Origin: Mayfieldus sp038040285
GTDB taxonomy: Bacteria > Actinomycetota > Thermoleophilia > Solirubrobacterales > 70-9
Assembly: GCA_038040285.1 (NCBI GenBank)
Contig: JBBPIN010000027.1
Coordinates: forward strand, 1 to 36,406
Length of the DNA: 36,406 nucleotides
Direction of reading: 5' to 3'
In this document: positions 1-7,664 of the stretch, one piece after another
How positions within the stretch are numbered: position 1 is the first letter of the stretch
Layout of the letters: the number at the start of each line of letters is the position of its first letter
Notes under the pieces: generated by a model
Told to the model about the DNA's origin: nothing
The model's input: the letters and a program-made list of their open reading frames with translations, nothing else
The model's database searches: none
Translations under genes and position numbers: made by a program

Positions 1-110
1 CTTCTCGGCGCCTGGGGATGCGGACTCGACACCGGTTTTTGGTAGGCACGAGCTGGTGTCGGCTGGCGGCTACCCGAAATTTGCCGCGTTGGGTCAAGAA
101 TCGAGCCCGA

Positions 111-128
111 GGGCCCCTTGGGGGGCCC
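111..128. other. GC-rich perfect hairpin
   Basis: GGGCCCC (111-117) and GGGGCCC (122-128) form a 7-bp perfect stem with loop TTGG. No T-run follows on either strand, so it may be a terminator-like structure for a gene to the left or only a structural element. It lies upstream of the PAS fragment. Confidence 0.35.
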
Positions 129-183
129 TGTAGCGCCGGTGGCTTAAAGCTGGCTTCCCGCCGTGCCGATCCGCTCACCGGCG

Positions 184-318
184 ATGGATGCGATCGCAGA
201 CATGCAACCCGCGATTTCGCTCGCAACCGGCGACGATGCCCAGTTCCGGTTCCTGGCCGAGAACGCGACCGACATGCTCTCGCGCCATACGGCCGACGGG
301 ATCTTTCTCTACGCGAGT
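184..318 (+). pseudogene. Truncated PAS-domain sensor protein (N-terminal fragment)
   Basis: From ATG 184 the reading frame gives about 45 residues that look like the start of a PAS domain: FRFLAENATDMLSRHTADG followed by FLYAS, the pattern typical of PAS sensors in histidine kinases and diguanylate cyclases. After FLYAS (about base 318) the resemblance stops. The frame stays open only because it runs antisense to the carboxyltransferase gene, whose stop codon is at 325. I read this as the 5' remnant of a sensor gene cut by a rearrangement whose other side is the 3' end of the convergent carboxylase gene. A GTG at 163 in the same frame is an alternative start. No kinase or GGDEF domain follows. 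Confidence 0.55.
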
Positions 319-324
319 GGCGCG

Positions 325-1944
325 CTACCAGGTGTCGACGAATCGGCGGCCCATCGCCGGTGGTTCGGCCGACCGGGCGGCGCCGAGCGTCGATGCGATG
401 AGGTGCCGAGACTCGGCCGGGTCGATGACGTCGTCGAGTTCGAACAGCGTCGCCGCGTTGAGCGCCTTCGCGTGCTCGTGCGCGGCGGCGGTCAGCTGCC
501 GCACGCGCTCCTCGCGCTCGGCCTCGTCGGCGATCGCTTCCAGCTCGCGCCGGAAGCCGAGGCGGACCGCACCATCGAGGCCCATCGGCCCGAGCTCGGC
601 CGTCGGCCAGCCGACGGTCAGCAGCGGCTCGTGCAGGCTGCCCGCCGCCATCGCCTGGGCGCCGAGCCCGTAGGCCTTGCGCAGGATGATCGCCACCAGG
701 GGCACCCGAAGCGCGGCCCCGGTGACGAACATGCGCGAGCAATGGCGTACGAGCGCGGTCGCCTCGGCGGCGGGGCCGACCATCATTCCCGGGGTGTCGA
801 TCAGGGAGACCAGCGGCAGCCCGAAGGCGTCGCAGAGCTGCATGAAGCGAGCCGCTTTGTCGGCGCCGTCGCTGGTGATCGCCCCGGCGAGGTGCATCGG
901 GTTGTTGGCGACCACTCCGAGCGGGCGTCCCTCGATCCGGGCAAGGGCGGTCACCATCCCGGGCGCGAAGCCCTCGCGCAGGAACACGACCGAGTCCTCG
1001 TCGGCAAGGGTCTGGACCACCGGCCGGACGTCATAGGCGCGCCTGCGGCGCTCCGGCACCAGCTCGCGCAGCCGCGCCTGATCGGGTGCCGTGCCCGCAG
1101 CGGTCTCGCCCTGAAAATACGAGAGCAGACGCTTGGTCACGATGACGGCTTCGGCCTCGTCGGCGACGGCGACGTCGATGACTCCGTTCGACGCCTGCAT
1201 GTTCGCCGGGCCGACGTCGTCGGGGTCGACCGAGCCCAGCCCACCACCCTCGATCATCGCCGGCCCGCCCATCCCCAGCGAGCTGTTGCTGGTCGCGACG
1301 ATCAGGTCCGCCGAGCCGGCGATCACGGCGTTGCCGGCGAAGCAGCGCCCGGCGACGATCGAGACCCGCGGCACAAATCCCGAGAGGCGCGCCCAGAGCG
1401 CAAAGGCGCGGGTCTCGAGCGCCGAGACGACCGCATTGTCGGTGTCCCCCGGCCGCCCTCCCCCGCCCTCGGCGAAGAACACGGTCGGCAACCGCATCCG
1501 CTCGATCAGCTCGAACAGACGGTCCTTCTTGCGGTGCCCGATCGTCCCCTGGGTGCCGGCGAGCACCGTGTAGTCATAGGAGAGCACGGCGCAGGCGCTT
1601 CGCTCGCCGAACAGGTCGCCGTTGACACGGCCGGTGCCGGCGACGAGCCCGTCGGCCGGGGTGCGCTCGAGCAGCTCGGAAAGCTCGCGGCGGGCGCGCT
1701 GAGCGGCGATCGCCAGCCCGCCGTATTCGACGAAACTGCCCGGGTCGACGAGGTCGTCGACGTTCTCGCGGGCGGTGCGGGCGCCGGCGGCATGACGACG
1801 CTCTACAGCCTCGGGGCGCGCCTCGTCGCGGGTCAGCGCCCGCCGCTCCAGCGCTTCGGCTAGGTCGGCCCGGGTCGCGTCCGCGGCGTCGGCGGGCCCC
1901 TCCGAGTGGGGTTCATTGCCCCTCACGGGCGAAGCGTCGCACAC
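325..1944 (-). CDS. Acyl-CoA carboxylase, carboxyltransferase (beta) subunit
   Basis: A 539-residue protein of the biotin-dependent acyl-CoA carboxyltransferase family (AccD/PccB/MmdA type), which moves carboxyl from carboxybiotin to an acyl-CoA. The N-terminal crotonase-like half (about 45-290) has GTQGTIGHRKKDR at 130-142 and a glycine-rich SSLGMGGPAM stretch near 221-230. The C-terminal half (about 300-520) has VANNPMHLAGAI at 345-356, DTPGM at 383-387, RKAYGLGAQAM at 422-432 and WPTAELGPMG at 446-455. Length matches the family. The acyl substrate cannot be told from sequence, and no biotin carboxylase subunit is nearby. The start is uncertain: GTG 1944 has no clear ribosome site and a second in-frame GTG lies seven codons in. 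It is downstream of two membrane-protein genes on the same strand, 27 bp from the nearer one. Confidence 0.9.
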   Translation of the reverse strand: MCDASPVRGNEPHSEGPADAADATRADLAEALERRALTRDEARPEAVERRHAAGARTARENVDDLVDPGSFVEYGGLAIAAQRARRELSELLERTPADGLVAGTGRVNGDLFGERSACAVLSYDYTVLAGTQGTIGHRKKDRLFELIERMRLPTVFFAEGGGGRPGDTDNAVVSALETRAFALWARLSGFVPRVSIVAGRCFAGNAVIAGSADLIVATSNSSLGMGGPAMIEGGGLGSVDPDDVGPANMQASNGVIDVAVADEAEAVIVTKRLLSYFQGETAAGTAPDQARLRELVPERRRRAYDVRPVVQTLADEDSVVFLREGFAPGMVTALARIEGRPLGVVANNPMHLAGAITSDGADKAARFMQLCDAFGLPLVSLIDTPGMMVGPAAEATALVRHCSRMFVTGAALRVPLVAIILRKAYGLGAQAMAAGSLHEPLLTVGWPTAELGPMGLDGAVRLGFRRELEAIADEAEREERVRQLTAAAHEHAKALNAATLFELDDVIDPAESRHLIASTLGAARSAEPPAMGRRFVDTW

Positions 1945-1971
1945 GCCGCGACGCGGGCGAGACGCCGGAGG

Positions 1972-2226
1972 TCAGGATTGCCGCGCGGGGCGAACCCTAG
2001 AGCTTCCGCCATATGCCGACAGATCGGCGAGGAAGGCGAGGATCACGATGAACCACTCGAATCCGTTTACGCCTTCGTTGCCGAAGACCCACATCGCCGC
2101 ATAGGCGAGCGTCGTCCAGGGGAGCAGGAAGAAACCGATCAGCGGCACGACCCAGCTGTCGAATGCGCGGCTCAACCAGTCGCTGAACAGCCAGATCACG
2201 AACAGCGCGAGGCGCGGTGAGATCAA
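1972..2226 (-). CDS. Small conserved-looking membrane protein
   Basis: An 84-residue protein with two or three hydrophobic segments (ALFVIWLFSDWL near 7-18, then WVVPLIGFFLLPWTTLAYAAMW near 25-46 and WFIVILAFLADL near 58-69). The tract LIGFFLLPWTTLAYA resembles small actinobacterial membrane proteins of unknown function. The first canonical start in frame is TTG 2226, but the hydrophobic frame is open upstream of it (residues IGCFVVLFA) back to the TAG stop of the preceding gene. The true start could therefore be a non-standard codon, or that TAG could be read through. It sits 36 bp after the channel-like gene and 27 bp before the carboxyltransferase gene. Function unknown. Confidence 0.65.
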   Translation of the reverse strand: MISPRLALFVIWLFSDWLSRAFDSWVVPLIGFFLLPWTTLAYAAMWVFGNEGVNGFEWFIVILAFLADLSAYGGSSRVRPARQS

Positions 2227-2262
2227 GGCGAAGAGGACGACGAAACAGCCGATGCGTGCAGC

Positions 2263-2637
2263 CTATTCCTCGGCCGCGGCTTGCGCGCCCGGCTGATCCT
2301 CGGAGGAGTCGCGTTCGACTCCGCGCCGATGAAAGAAGGCGCCGAATGAGCCCGCCAGTATCGCCACGGCGGATATCGCCCACGCCTGCAGGAAGATGTC
2401 GAGCACCCGCGCCGGTGTCGAGATTGGGTTCGGTAGCTGGGACGAGACGGTCAGAAGCTGCGTGCTGGTCCAGAAAACGGAGTCTCCGAACGTCGTGATC
2501 TCGGTGCGGTCTGCATGTCGCTCGAAGATGAAGATGAGCAGGCTCGCAACAGCGTCCAGAGCGACCGTTGCGACGAAGAGGGAAAACAGCCGCGAACGCA
2601 GACGATCGTGCGTCGGCGTGACCCCGCGCGCAACCAT
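2263..2637 (-). CDS. Two-TM ion-channel-like membrane protein with a degenerate filter
   Basis: A 124-residue protein with a hydrophobic segment (LFVATVALDAVASLLIFIF), a re-entrant-like stretch (DSVFWTSTQLLTVSSQLPNP) and a second segment (AWAISAVAILAGSFGAFF). This TM-pore-TM layout is that of Ion_trans_2 (two-TM potassium channel) proteins. The usual TVGYGD filter is replaced by TVSSQLPN, so K+ selectivity is unlikely and the function is open. I chose ATG 2637 because GAGG lies 5 nt upstream; an ATG 13 codons earlier is also in frame. The C-terminal tail is acidic and Ala/Gln-rich, probably cytosolic. Probably co-transcribed with the small membrane protein that follows. Confidence 0.7.
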   Translation of the reverse strand: MVARGVTPTHDRLRSRLFSLFVATVALDAVASLLIFIFERHADRTEITTFGDSVFWTSTQLLTVSSQLPNPISTPARVLDIFLQAWAISAVAILAGSFGAFFHRRGVERDSSEDQPGAQAAAEE

Positions 2638-2740
2638 GAGGACCTCGCGGCTCCCGGCTCGAACCGGCTTCTCCACGGGGGCGAGTATCCCCGAGGCGGC
2701 GGTCGGCGAATGCGCGCAGCGGCTCGGCGCTTAGCTCGGC

Positions 2741-3439
2741 TCAGCGAAGGACCCTGAAGGTCCACGATGCGGGGGTTGGATCCTCCACACCGTTGACGAT
2801 GGCTCGAGCTCGGAACCTGTAGCGACCCGGCTTCAGGTGCCGGAAGGTGTGAGGCGACCGACACTTGGCCCATCCCTTCGCATAAAAGCACTGGAAGTGC
2901 GCGCCCCTGACGTCAGAGGAGAAGGCGAAGGTGACCTTGCGCTTGTGGGTTCGGTGGCGCGGATGGTGGGTCAGGAAGGTCTTGGGCTCACTCCCCGGGC
3001 CCACGGTCGAGGCGGGCCGCGGGTTGATCTTAAACGATCGAGTCGCGCTTTCGTTGAAGCAGTCGGGGGAATACTGGGGACATTTGTAGTAAACCGCCTG
3101 CCAGTAGTACGTGCCCGGCTTGCTGGGCCAAACCGTGTCCGAGTTCGGGCTTCCGGTGAAGACCAAGGGATCACCACTGGTTGGATCGCCGGGGACAATG
3201 TCGATCTGGTTCAAGAGCCTGCCGTCGGAGCGGGTGTCGGTATCTCTCGAGACGTAGAAGTCCATCTGGTCCGGAAAGGGGGCGGTGACTGACGCCAAAA
3301 AGGTGATCTGATCACCCGAGGTGAACGAAGCTCCAATGTCTGGCGACACCTGATGCGGCGCGCCCACCGCGAATGCCTTCGTAGTGACGCCCAACGCGAT
3401 GCTGGCGACGGCGATGACGATGGCCAGGCGGGCTCTCAT
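2741..3439 (-). CDS. Secreted protein with C-terminal Ig-like repeat
   Basis: A 232-residue protein that starts with a signal peptide (MRARLAIVIAVASIALGVTTKAFA). The middle part (about 30-135) carries FTSGDQITFLASV and TYYWQAVYYKC, a beta-sandwich style seen in extracellular proteins. The C-terminal 80 residues contain FQCFYAKGWAKCRSPHTFRH and GRYRFRARAIVNGVEDPTPA, an Ig-like domain motif repeated in many thermoleophilial secreted proteins. It begins 4 bp after the stop of the upstream gene, so the two are probably one operon. No catalytic motif is visible; a surface or matrix role is inference. Confidence 0.75.
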   Translation of the reverse strand: MRARLAIVIAVASIALGVTTKAFAVGAPHQVSPDIGASFTSGDQITFLASVTAPFPDQMDFYVSRDTDTRSDGRLLNQIDIVPGDPTSGDPLVFTGSPNSDTVWPSKPGTYYWQAVYYKCPQYSPDCFNESATRSFKINPRPASTVGPGSEPKTFLTHHPRHRTHKRKVTFAFSSDVRGAHFQCFYAKGWAKCRSPHTFRHLKPGRYRFRARAIVNGVEDPTPASWTFRVLR

Positions 3440-3443
3440 GGGG

Positions 3444-4631
3444 TCAGCTCAGCTTGTCGGCGAGACGCGGCGCCGGGGCCGGCGCGGGGGCTGGTGCGGG
3501 AGCGGGCGCAGGCCCAGACTGGGGTGGGGTCGACTTGGGCGGCGTCGACTTGGGCGGAGGCGTGGACGTGGGCGGAGCTGACACAGGAGCGGGCGCCGCG
3601 GGGACGGGCGCAGGCGTCGGTTTTGGCAGATGCGACCTCGACGCGGTCTGGTTCGCTTGCCGCGAAGCGCGCCGGGCGGCGGCCGCGGCGGCGGCGGCCC
3701 TGCGGAGTCGCTCCTTGGCCAGTGCCCGCAGATGTGCGCGATGCGCCGCCCGGGCTCGGATGACCGACACCGGGACCCGCGACTTCACGCTCAGCGGGGC
3801 GACCGGGCGGTCGGGCACACTCGCGGTGGGGCTCGGCGCGCTCGCCGAGACCGAATGCGCACCGTTTCCCAGCTTCGCGTCAACTCCGGCGACCGCAAGC
3901 AGAGCCGCGGCGATCGCGGCCGCCCCGATCGGCATCAGACTCGCCCTGCGCCACGCCTTCTCTGTCGTGTTCCCCTCATTAGGCGCCCCCGCGATCGGCG
4001 GTTTCGCCTCCCGCTTCTCGGACTGCGGAGCCGCGACCCGCTCGGGCTCCCCGTCGAGCATCCATTCGCCTGTGACCCCCTCGAGCCGACCGGACCTGCC
4101 GATGCGGTCCATCTCCCGCTCCGCGTCGGCGGCGGCGCTGGCCCGGGTCGAAGCCGACAGCCGCCTGGCGAGCCGGTCGCGCCGTCGCGAGTAATCCGCG
4201 AATGCCGCGCTTAACTCGAACATCGCCCCGACACCCCAGGGCTGAGCCCAGTCGGCGGGCATGTCTTTGTCGAGAGCGGGCGGGCCTTTCGGCAGCGGCG
4301 GAAGCCTGTCCCCGCGGCCGACCCGCCCAGCCAGGAGCCCGTATTCAAGGCGGACGAGCATCGTGATCAGGATCAGGTCTCGGTAGCGGTCGCCGCGATG
4401 CCTGTCAGCGCCCTGAAGGCGTGCCGCGAGCGCCCTACGTTGATGCTCGATGACCAGGAACGCGTCCCTGTTCGCCCGCGTGGTCCAGGAATCGCCTGGC
4501 TCACCGGTCTCCTCTTCTGGGATCCGCCTATCGATCCGCTTGGCGCGCACGAGCTCGACGGTGGCACGGAACTCCTTCTCCAGCTCCGGCGACATGAGCT
4601 GCCCCGGCACCGGCGCGGGCGGTTCAGGCAC
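3444..4631 (-). CDS. Single-pass membrane protein with Ala/Pro-rich extracellular tail
   Basis: A 395-residue protein. The N-terminal half (about 1-220) is charged and probably cytosolic, with no family I recognise. One transmembrane segment (SLMPIGAAAIAAALLAVAGV, near 230-250) follows. The C-terminal part is a long low-complexity tail: a basic Ala/Arg stretch (ERLRRAAAAAAAARRAS), Thr/Pro/Lys repeats and a final (PA)n run, likely spanning the cell wall. Translation starts at GTG 4631 or at the in-frame ATG 4595, which has GGGGCAG upstream. It is followed after 4 bp by the secreted-protein gene. The tail has the same layout (TM then Pro/Ala/Ser-rich) as two proteins of the secretion element to the right. 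Function unknown. Confidence 0.75.
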   Translation of the reverse strand: MPEPPAPVPGQLMSPELEKEFRATVELVRAKRIDRRIPEEETGEPGDSWTTRANRDAFLVIEHQRRALAARLQGADRHRGDRYRDLILITMLVRLEYGLLAGRVGRGDRLPPLPKGPPALDKDMPADWAQPWGVGAMFELSAAFADYSRRRDRLARRLSASTRASAAADAEREMDRIGRSGRLEGVTGEWMLDGEPERVAAPQSEKREAKPPIAGAPNEGNTTEKAWRRASLMPIGAAAIAAALLAVAGVDAKLGNGAHSVSASAPSPTASVPDRPVAPLSVKSRVPVSVIRARAAHRAHLRALAKERLRRAAAAAAAARRASRQANQTASRSHLPKPTPAPVPAAPAPVSAPPTSTPPPKSTPPKSTPPQSGPAPAPAPAPAPAPAPRLADKLS

Positions 4632-4900
4632 GGTGATCTTCTATCGCTCTGATCTCAAAGAACCTCCAGTGGAAGCAAGCGGAGGCTGCTCAGATGGTGC
4701 GTCTCCCGCCCTACGAATCAGCCGGTTCAGCGTCCGTTCAGGGTCCGTCCGTCTACATCCACATCGATCCAACTGCGTCGCCAAGACTCTAGCCCATAAC
4801 TTGACCACCTGAGCCCCGCAACGCCCTCGTAATCGACAATTTTGGGGTTGATACGACCCCAGCAGTAGAGGGATGTCCGTCCCGCTAAGACCAAGTCTGT
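4632..4900. other. Intergenic region, no gene seen
   Basis: About 270 bp upstream of the GTG of the Pro-rich membrane protein. It should hold that gene's promoter on the minus strand, but I see no convincing -35/-10 pair. A 62-codon frame here has no start signal or recognisable content. Confidence 0.4.
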
Positions 4901-4925
4901 GAAAGTCCGCGTCAAGCGGGCTTTC
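4901..4925. terminator. Bidirectional terminator hairpin
   Basis: GAAAGTCCGC (4901-4910) pairs with GCGGGCTTTC (4916-4925), a 10-bp stem with one G-T pair and loop GTCAA. It ends in short T-runs in both directions. It lies directly downstream, on the minus strand, of tRNA fragment A and of the histone-like gene. It could be the original terminator of a tRNA-Pro gene as well as the terminator of the histone-like gene. Confidence 0.6.
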
Positions 4926-4930
4926 TCCTC

Positions 4931-4982
4931 AGTCGGGGCGACTGGATTTGAACCGGCGACCTTTCGGCCTCCAGCCGAGCGG
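4931..4982 (-). repeat. tRNA-Pro(GGG) 3'-half fragment, copy A
   Basis: On the minus strand this is the anticodon arm, variable loop, T-arm (GGTTCAAATCC) and acceptor 3' strand (CGCCCCGACT) of a tRNA. No D-arm or 5' acceptor strand is present. In this copy the loop reads CTGGAGG instead of CTGGGGG, so it has decayed. It lies 3 bp beyond the stop codon of the histone-like gene and just before the terminator hairpin. Read as an attachment-site scar. Confidence 0.75.
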
Positions 4983-4984
4983 AG

Positions 4985-5419
4985 CTATTTGCTGCGCGAT
5001 CGCGAAGCGCTTCGAGACGTGGTTCGCTTGGCGGTTGAGCGTCCCGCCGCCTTGCGGCGTGCACCCTTGCGGCTCGGCGCCTTCGTCTTCGAGGAGCGCG
5101 ACAGCCGCTTCTGCAACTGATCGATGTCGCGCTCGAGGGCCTTGCTGAGCTTGCCGCTGTCGCGCCGAGCATCGCGGACGAACCGCTGGAGGTTCTTGTA
5201 GAGATCTTTTCCGCCTGCGCCGACGTCCTTGCTTAAGTCCTTGCGCAGCGCCGTCAGTGCATCCTGGGCGGCATCGAGCGACTTGTTAAGGCGATTGATC
5301 GCGGCTGGCTGCTTTGCGGGTGGGCGCTTTCCCTTTGCGGCTGGGCGCTTTCCCTTTGCGGCTGGGCGCTTTCGCGCCGCACCACTACGGCGAGATGCGG
5401 ATTTCTTCGCAGGGGGCAT
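4985..5419 (-). CDS. Histone H1-like Lys/Ala/Arg-rich DNA-binding protein
   Basis: A 144-residue very basic protein. The N-terminus has repeated KGKRPAAK units (encoded by direct repeats near 5315-5375). The middle (about 40-100) is an amphipathic helical region with alternating charges (NRLNKSLDAAQDALTALRKD). The C-terminus is Arg/Ser/Lys-rich (RSTAKRTTSRSASRSRSK). This layout is typical of bacterial H1-like or HU-tail proteins that bind and compact DNA without sequence specificity. The start is well set: AAGGAGAG lies 6 nt before ATG 5419. The gene ends 3 bp from tRNA fragment A. Exact family not assigned. Confidence 0.7.
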   Translation of the reverse strand: MPPAKKSASRRSGAARKRPAAKGKRPAAKGKRPPAKQPAAINRLNKSLDAAQDALTALRKDLSKDVGAGGKDLYKNLQRFVRDARRDSGKLSKALERDIDQLQKRLSRSSKTKAPSRKGARRKAAGRSTAKRTTSRSASRSRSK

Positions 5420-5553
5420 AGAGCACTCTCCTTGGATCGTTCTTCGATTACTCGGAGGAGCCTATTGCGATCTCGCCGCCGCTACCGAGCTTCCAAGCCA
5501 TACGCGGCTCGGCTCGGGGGACGAGTCAAGGGGAAACCGCCTAACGAGATCCT

Positions 5554-5763
5554 AGTCGGGCCGACTGAATTTGAACCAGCGACCTTTCGGCCCCAGCCGA
5601 ACGGCATCCGTGTAGATGCGTCCCTGGGCGTCCCCAGCGTCCCCATCGCTCCCGGGCGTAGACGATCTGGACAGATAGGACGCAGCAGTCGGTACCAATG
5701 CGGTACCACGAGGGGGTCGCGGGTCCGAAGCGGGGGCCCGCTACGTCTCTCCGAGCGACGCAC
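5554..5763. repeat. Composite tRNA/T-arm palindromic module, copy B
   Basis: The left end (5554-5602) is the minus-strand tRNA-Pro 3' half with several changes (one C lost from the anticodon-loop C-run, AGTCGGGCCGACT). The right part carries GGTACC at 5691 and 5702, then a plus-strand T-arm-like sequence (GGTCGCGGGTCCGAAG) and the conserved tail GCTACGTCTCTCCGAGCG. The centre differs from copies C and D and has lost the clean hairpin, so this looks like the most decayed full copy. Confidence 0.75.
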
Positions 5764-5811
5764 GCATCTTCGGCGAGTGGCCCTGGTCGCGAGGACCAAT
5801 CTGAAGCCTCG

Positions 5812-6207
5812 CTACGGACCGCCCCCGCCTGTGATCTTGAACTCGGGGCTCGTGCCCTTCAGGCAGATGTGCTTCTGGCCGGGCTTCACGTACTTCTTGC
5901 GAAGGGCAACCGCCGTGTACTTGCCGGGGGAAGCGAAGCTGCCGCCGAGGGACAGCACCCATGCGCCGGTCTCATCGCTCTTCGTCTGCCCCACCAGGGC
6001 ACCCTGCCGGTAGACGAGGACCTTTCGGTTCTGCTTGCACTTCTTCAGTGACGATTTCACCTGCCCCGCGAAGGAGTCACCGGTTGGGCTTCCCTGGAGC
6101 GCGATGGTGACCGTCGTCGGGAACTTCTTCGTGTGCGCACTGGCGATGCCGCCCAGCGCAAGGGCCAGTGCTGCGATCACTACCACCGCGGATGCCGCGC
6201 GCCTCAT
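5812..6207 (-). CDS. Small secreted beta-rich protein
   Basis: A 131-residue protein with a clear signal peptide (MRRAASAVVVIAALALALGG...SAHT). The mature part (FPTTVTIALQG, QVKSSLKKCKQNRKVLVYRQ, GAWVLSLGGSFASPGKYTAV) looks like an Ig/transthyretin-like beta-sandwich with one Cys pair (KKCKQ and HICLK). Similar small secreted proteins are common in Thermoleophilia; function unknown. I chose ATG 6207 because GAGGAGG lies just upstream; the same frame is open further 5' but lacks a comparable site. The stop lies 48 bp from composite module B. Confidence 0.75.
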   Translation of the reverse strand: MRRAASAVVVIAALALALGGIASAHTKKFPTTVTIALQGSPTGDSFAGQVKSSLKKCKQNRKVLVYRQGALVGQTKSDETGAWVLSLGGSFASPGKYTAVALRKKYVKPGQKHICLKGTSPEFKITGGGGP

Positions 6208-6407
6208 TTTCCACCTCCTCATTCGACAGAACGGACCGTCCAAGTCTAGGAGACGGGGCGGCCGGCCACAGGGAGATGTTCGGATGCGCCGCAGTCTCGC
6301 CGGTGCGTGCCATGAACGCGGTGCACCGTCCAGCCGTGCTCCCGAATCCGCTCCCTTACGAGGGGCGCCCACCGCGTCGCGCGGCGAGGCGCCCTTTTAG
6401 CCTTGGG

Positions 6408-7310
6408 TCAGCCCTCGCAGCTTCGGAGGGTGTCCCGCCCGGCGCCGCCGCGACAGCGGTCGAACCCACGTCCGCCGGCCAGCAGGTCCGGGCCACGGTT
6501 GCCGCGCAGGCGATCGCGACCGCGCTGACCGCGCAGCTCGTCGCCTCCGCCGCCGCCCTTGACGAGGTCAGGCCCCGGGCCGGCCTTCACCAGGTCGGGC
6601 TGAGCTCCGCTGTTGACGAAGTCGGCGCCACCCCCGGCGCAGACCAAGTCCTTGCCGTCCCGGGCGAACACGGTGTCGTTGCCGGCCAGCGCCAGGATCA
6701 CGTCGTTGCCCGGCGTGCCGACCAGCAGGTCATCGCCAGAGGTGCCGACGATCGTGGCCTTCTTGTTGGCGCAGGTCGAGCCCTTGGGCGCGGCCAGCAC
6801 CTTGGTGGCCTCCGTGTCGGAATTGTTGGCGGTCTGCGGATCGGTGACGTCGCTGGTCACCGAGGCCGTGTTTGAGATGTCGCCCGCCTTGGTTGCCGTC
6901 GTCCTGATCGTCACGGTCGCGGTTCCGCCGTTGCTCAGGGCACCCAGGTTGCACTCCACCTTTCCGCCCTTGCCCTTGCCGGGCGGGCTCTGGCAGCTTC
7001 CGCTCGAGGCGGTCGCAGAGACGAAATCAACCTGCTTGGGAAGGTCATCGGTCACGACCACGTTGGTGGCAGGACCAGGGCCCGCGTTGCTGACCAGGAT
7101 CGTGTAGGTCAGAACCGCCCCCTCCGTTACCGGGTCCGGGCTGTCCGATTTGGTCAACGACAGGTCAGCCTCCGGGCCCGCCGCCACACCGCGCGATGGA
7201 CCGCCCATCGCGAGCAGCGCGAACAGCGCCAGCGACGTCACGGCGATCCCCATCGCGGCCAAACCGGTGCGGTGTCGCCTCAGCGTGATGCGAAGTTGGT
7301 CAGTACCCAT
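6408..7310 (-). CDS. Secreted DUF11 plus RTX-like repeat protein
   Basis: A 300-residue secreted protein. A signal peptide or anchor (GLAAMGIAVTSLALFALLAMGG) is followed by a DUF11/conserved-repeat domain (about 46-165: DLSLTKSDSPDPVTEGAVLT, SNAGPGPATNVVVTDDLP, ANNSDTEA). Next come glycine/aspartate-rich nonapeptide-like repeats of the hemolysin-type calcium-binding class (GDDLLVGTPGND, GGGGGDELRGQRGRDRLRG) and a short Cys-containing end. DUF11 domains are surface adhesive modules, and the RTX-like repeats probably bind Ca2+ outside the cell. GGAGG lies 9 nt before ATG 7310; a GTG one codon earlier is equally possible. Confidence 0.85.
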   Translation of the reverse strand: MGTDQLRITLRRHRTGLAAMGIAVTSLALFALLAMGGPSRGVAAGPEADLSLTKSDSPDPVTEGAVLTYTILVSNAGPGPATNVVVTDDLPKQVDFVSATASSGSCQSPPGKGKGGKVECNLGALSNGGTATVTIRTTATKAGDISNTASVTSDVTDPQTANNSDTEATKVLAAPKGSTCANKKATIVGTSGDDLLVGTPGNDVILALAGNDTVFARDGKDLVCAGGGADFVNSGAQPDLVKAGPGPDLVKGGGGGDELRGQRGRDRLRGNRGPDLLAGGRGFDRCRGGAGRDTLRSCEG

Positions 7311-7482
7311 CACTTCTCACCTCCGATGTCCGAGTCCCTCAAGAGTAGGCAACACATCGGACCGCTCAATGTTGCGCGACTCGTCGCGCTCAACTACGGC
7401 CGGTCGTCCTTCGCTACCGCCCGAGCCGCCGGATGCCGGAGGCGGAGTGCAGGCAGGGCTGGCCGCCCTCCCGTTCGTCCAC

Positions 7483-7585
7483 AACGTCCGCGCCCGTGGA
7501 CGATCTGGACAGATTGGACGCATCAGTCGGTACCAATGCGGTACCAGGCCGCGGGTGGAATCGGGTCCACCGCAAGTCCGCTACC
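7483..7585. repeat. Right-half copy of the composite module, copy I
   Basis: This copy has the centre and right part only: GTGGACGATCTGGACAGAT, then GGTACC at 7529 and 7540, then a mutated T-arm-like GCGGGTGGAATC and GTCCGCTAC. The tRNA-Pro 3' half on the left is missing. It lies between the DUF11 gene and the next plus-strand gene. Confidence 0.65.
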
Positions 7586-7664
7586 CAAAACTGCCCTTGC
7601 GGGCCCCAGCTCAACGACATAGGTTCGAAGCATAGGAACGGGGGATCGAGAGAGGAGAAGCACG

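Noticed and set aside
163..1863. Long plus-strand reading frame over the carboxyltransferase gene
   Set aside because: It is the antisense shadow of the minus-strand carboxyltransferase, which carries the family motifs; only its first 45 codons (PAS-like) look coding.
3454..4194. Plus-strand Gly/Ala-rich frame
   Set aside because: It is the reverse of the Pro/Ala repeat tail of the minus-strand membrane protein; no start signal.
4727..4915. 62-codon minus-strand frame before fragment A
   Set aside because: No ribosome site or family resemblance, and its end overlaps the terminator hairpin.
4899..5120. Reading frames with the peptide GATGFEPATFRPPA
   Set aside because: This peptide is the translation of the tRNA 3'-half fragment and recurs at each copy (A, D, E, F, H). 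It is a known type of spurious prediction, not a protein.
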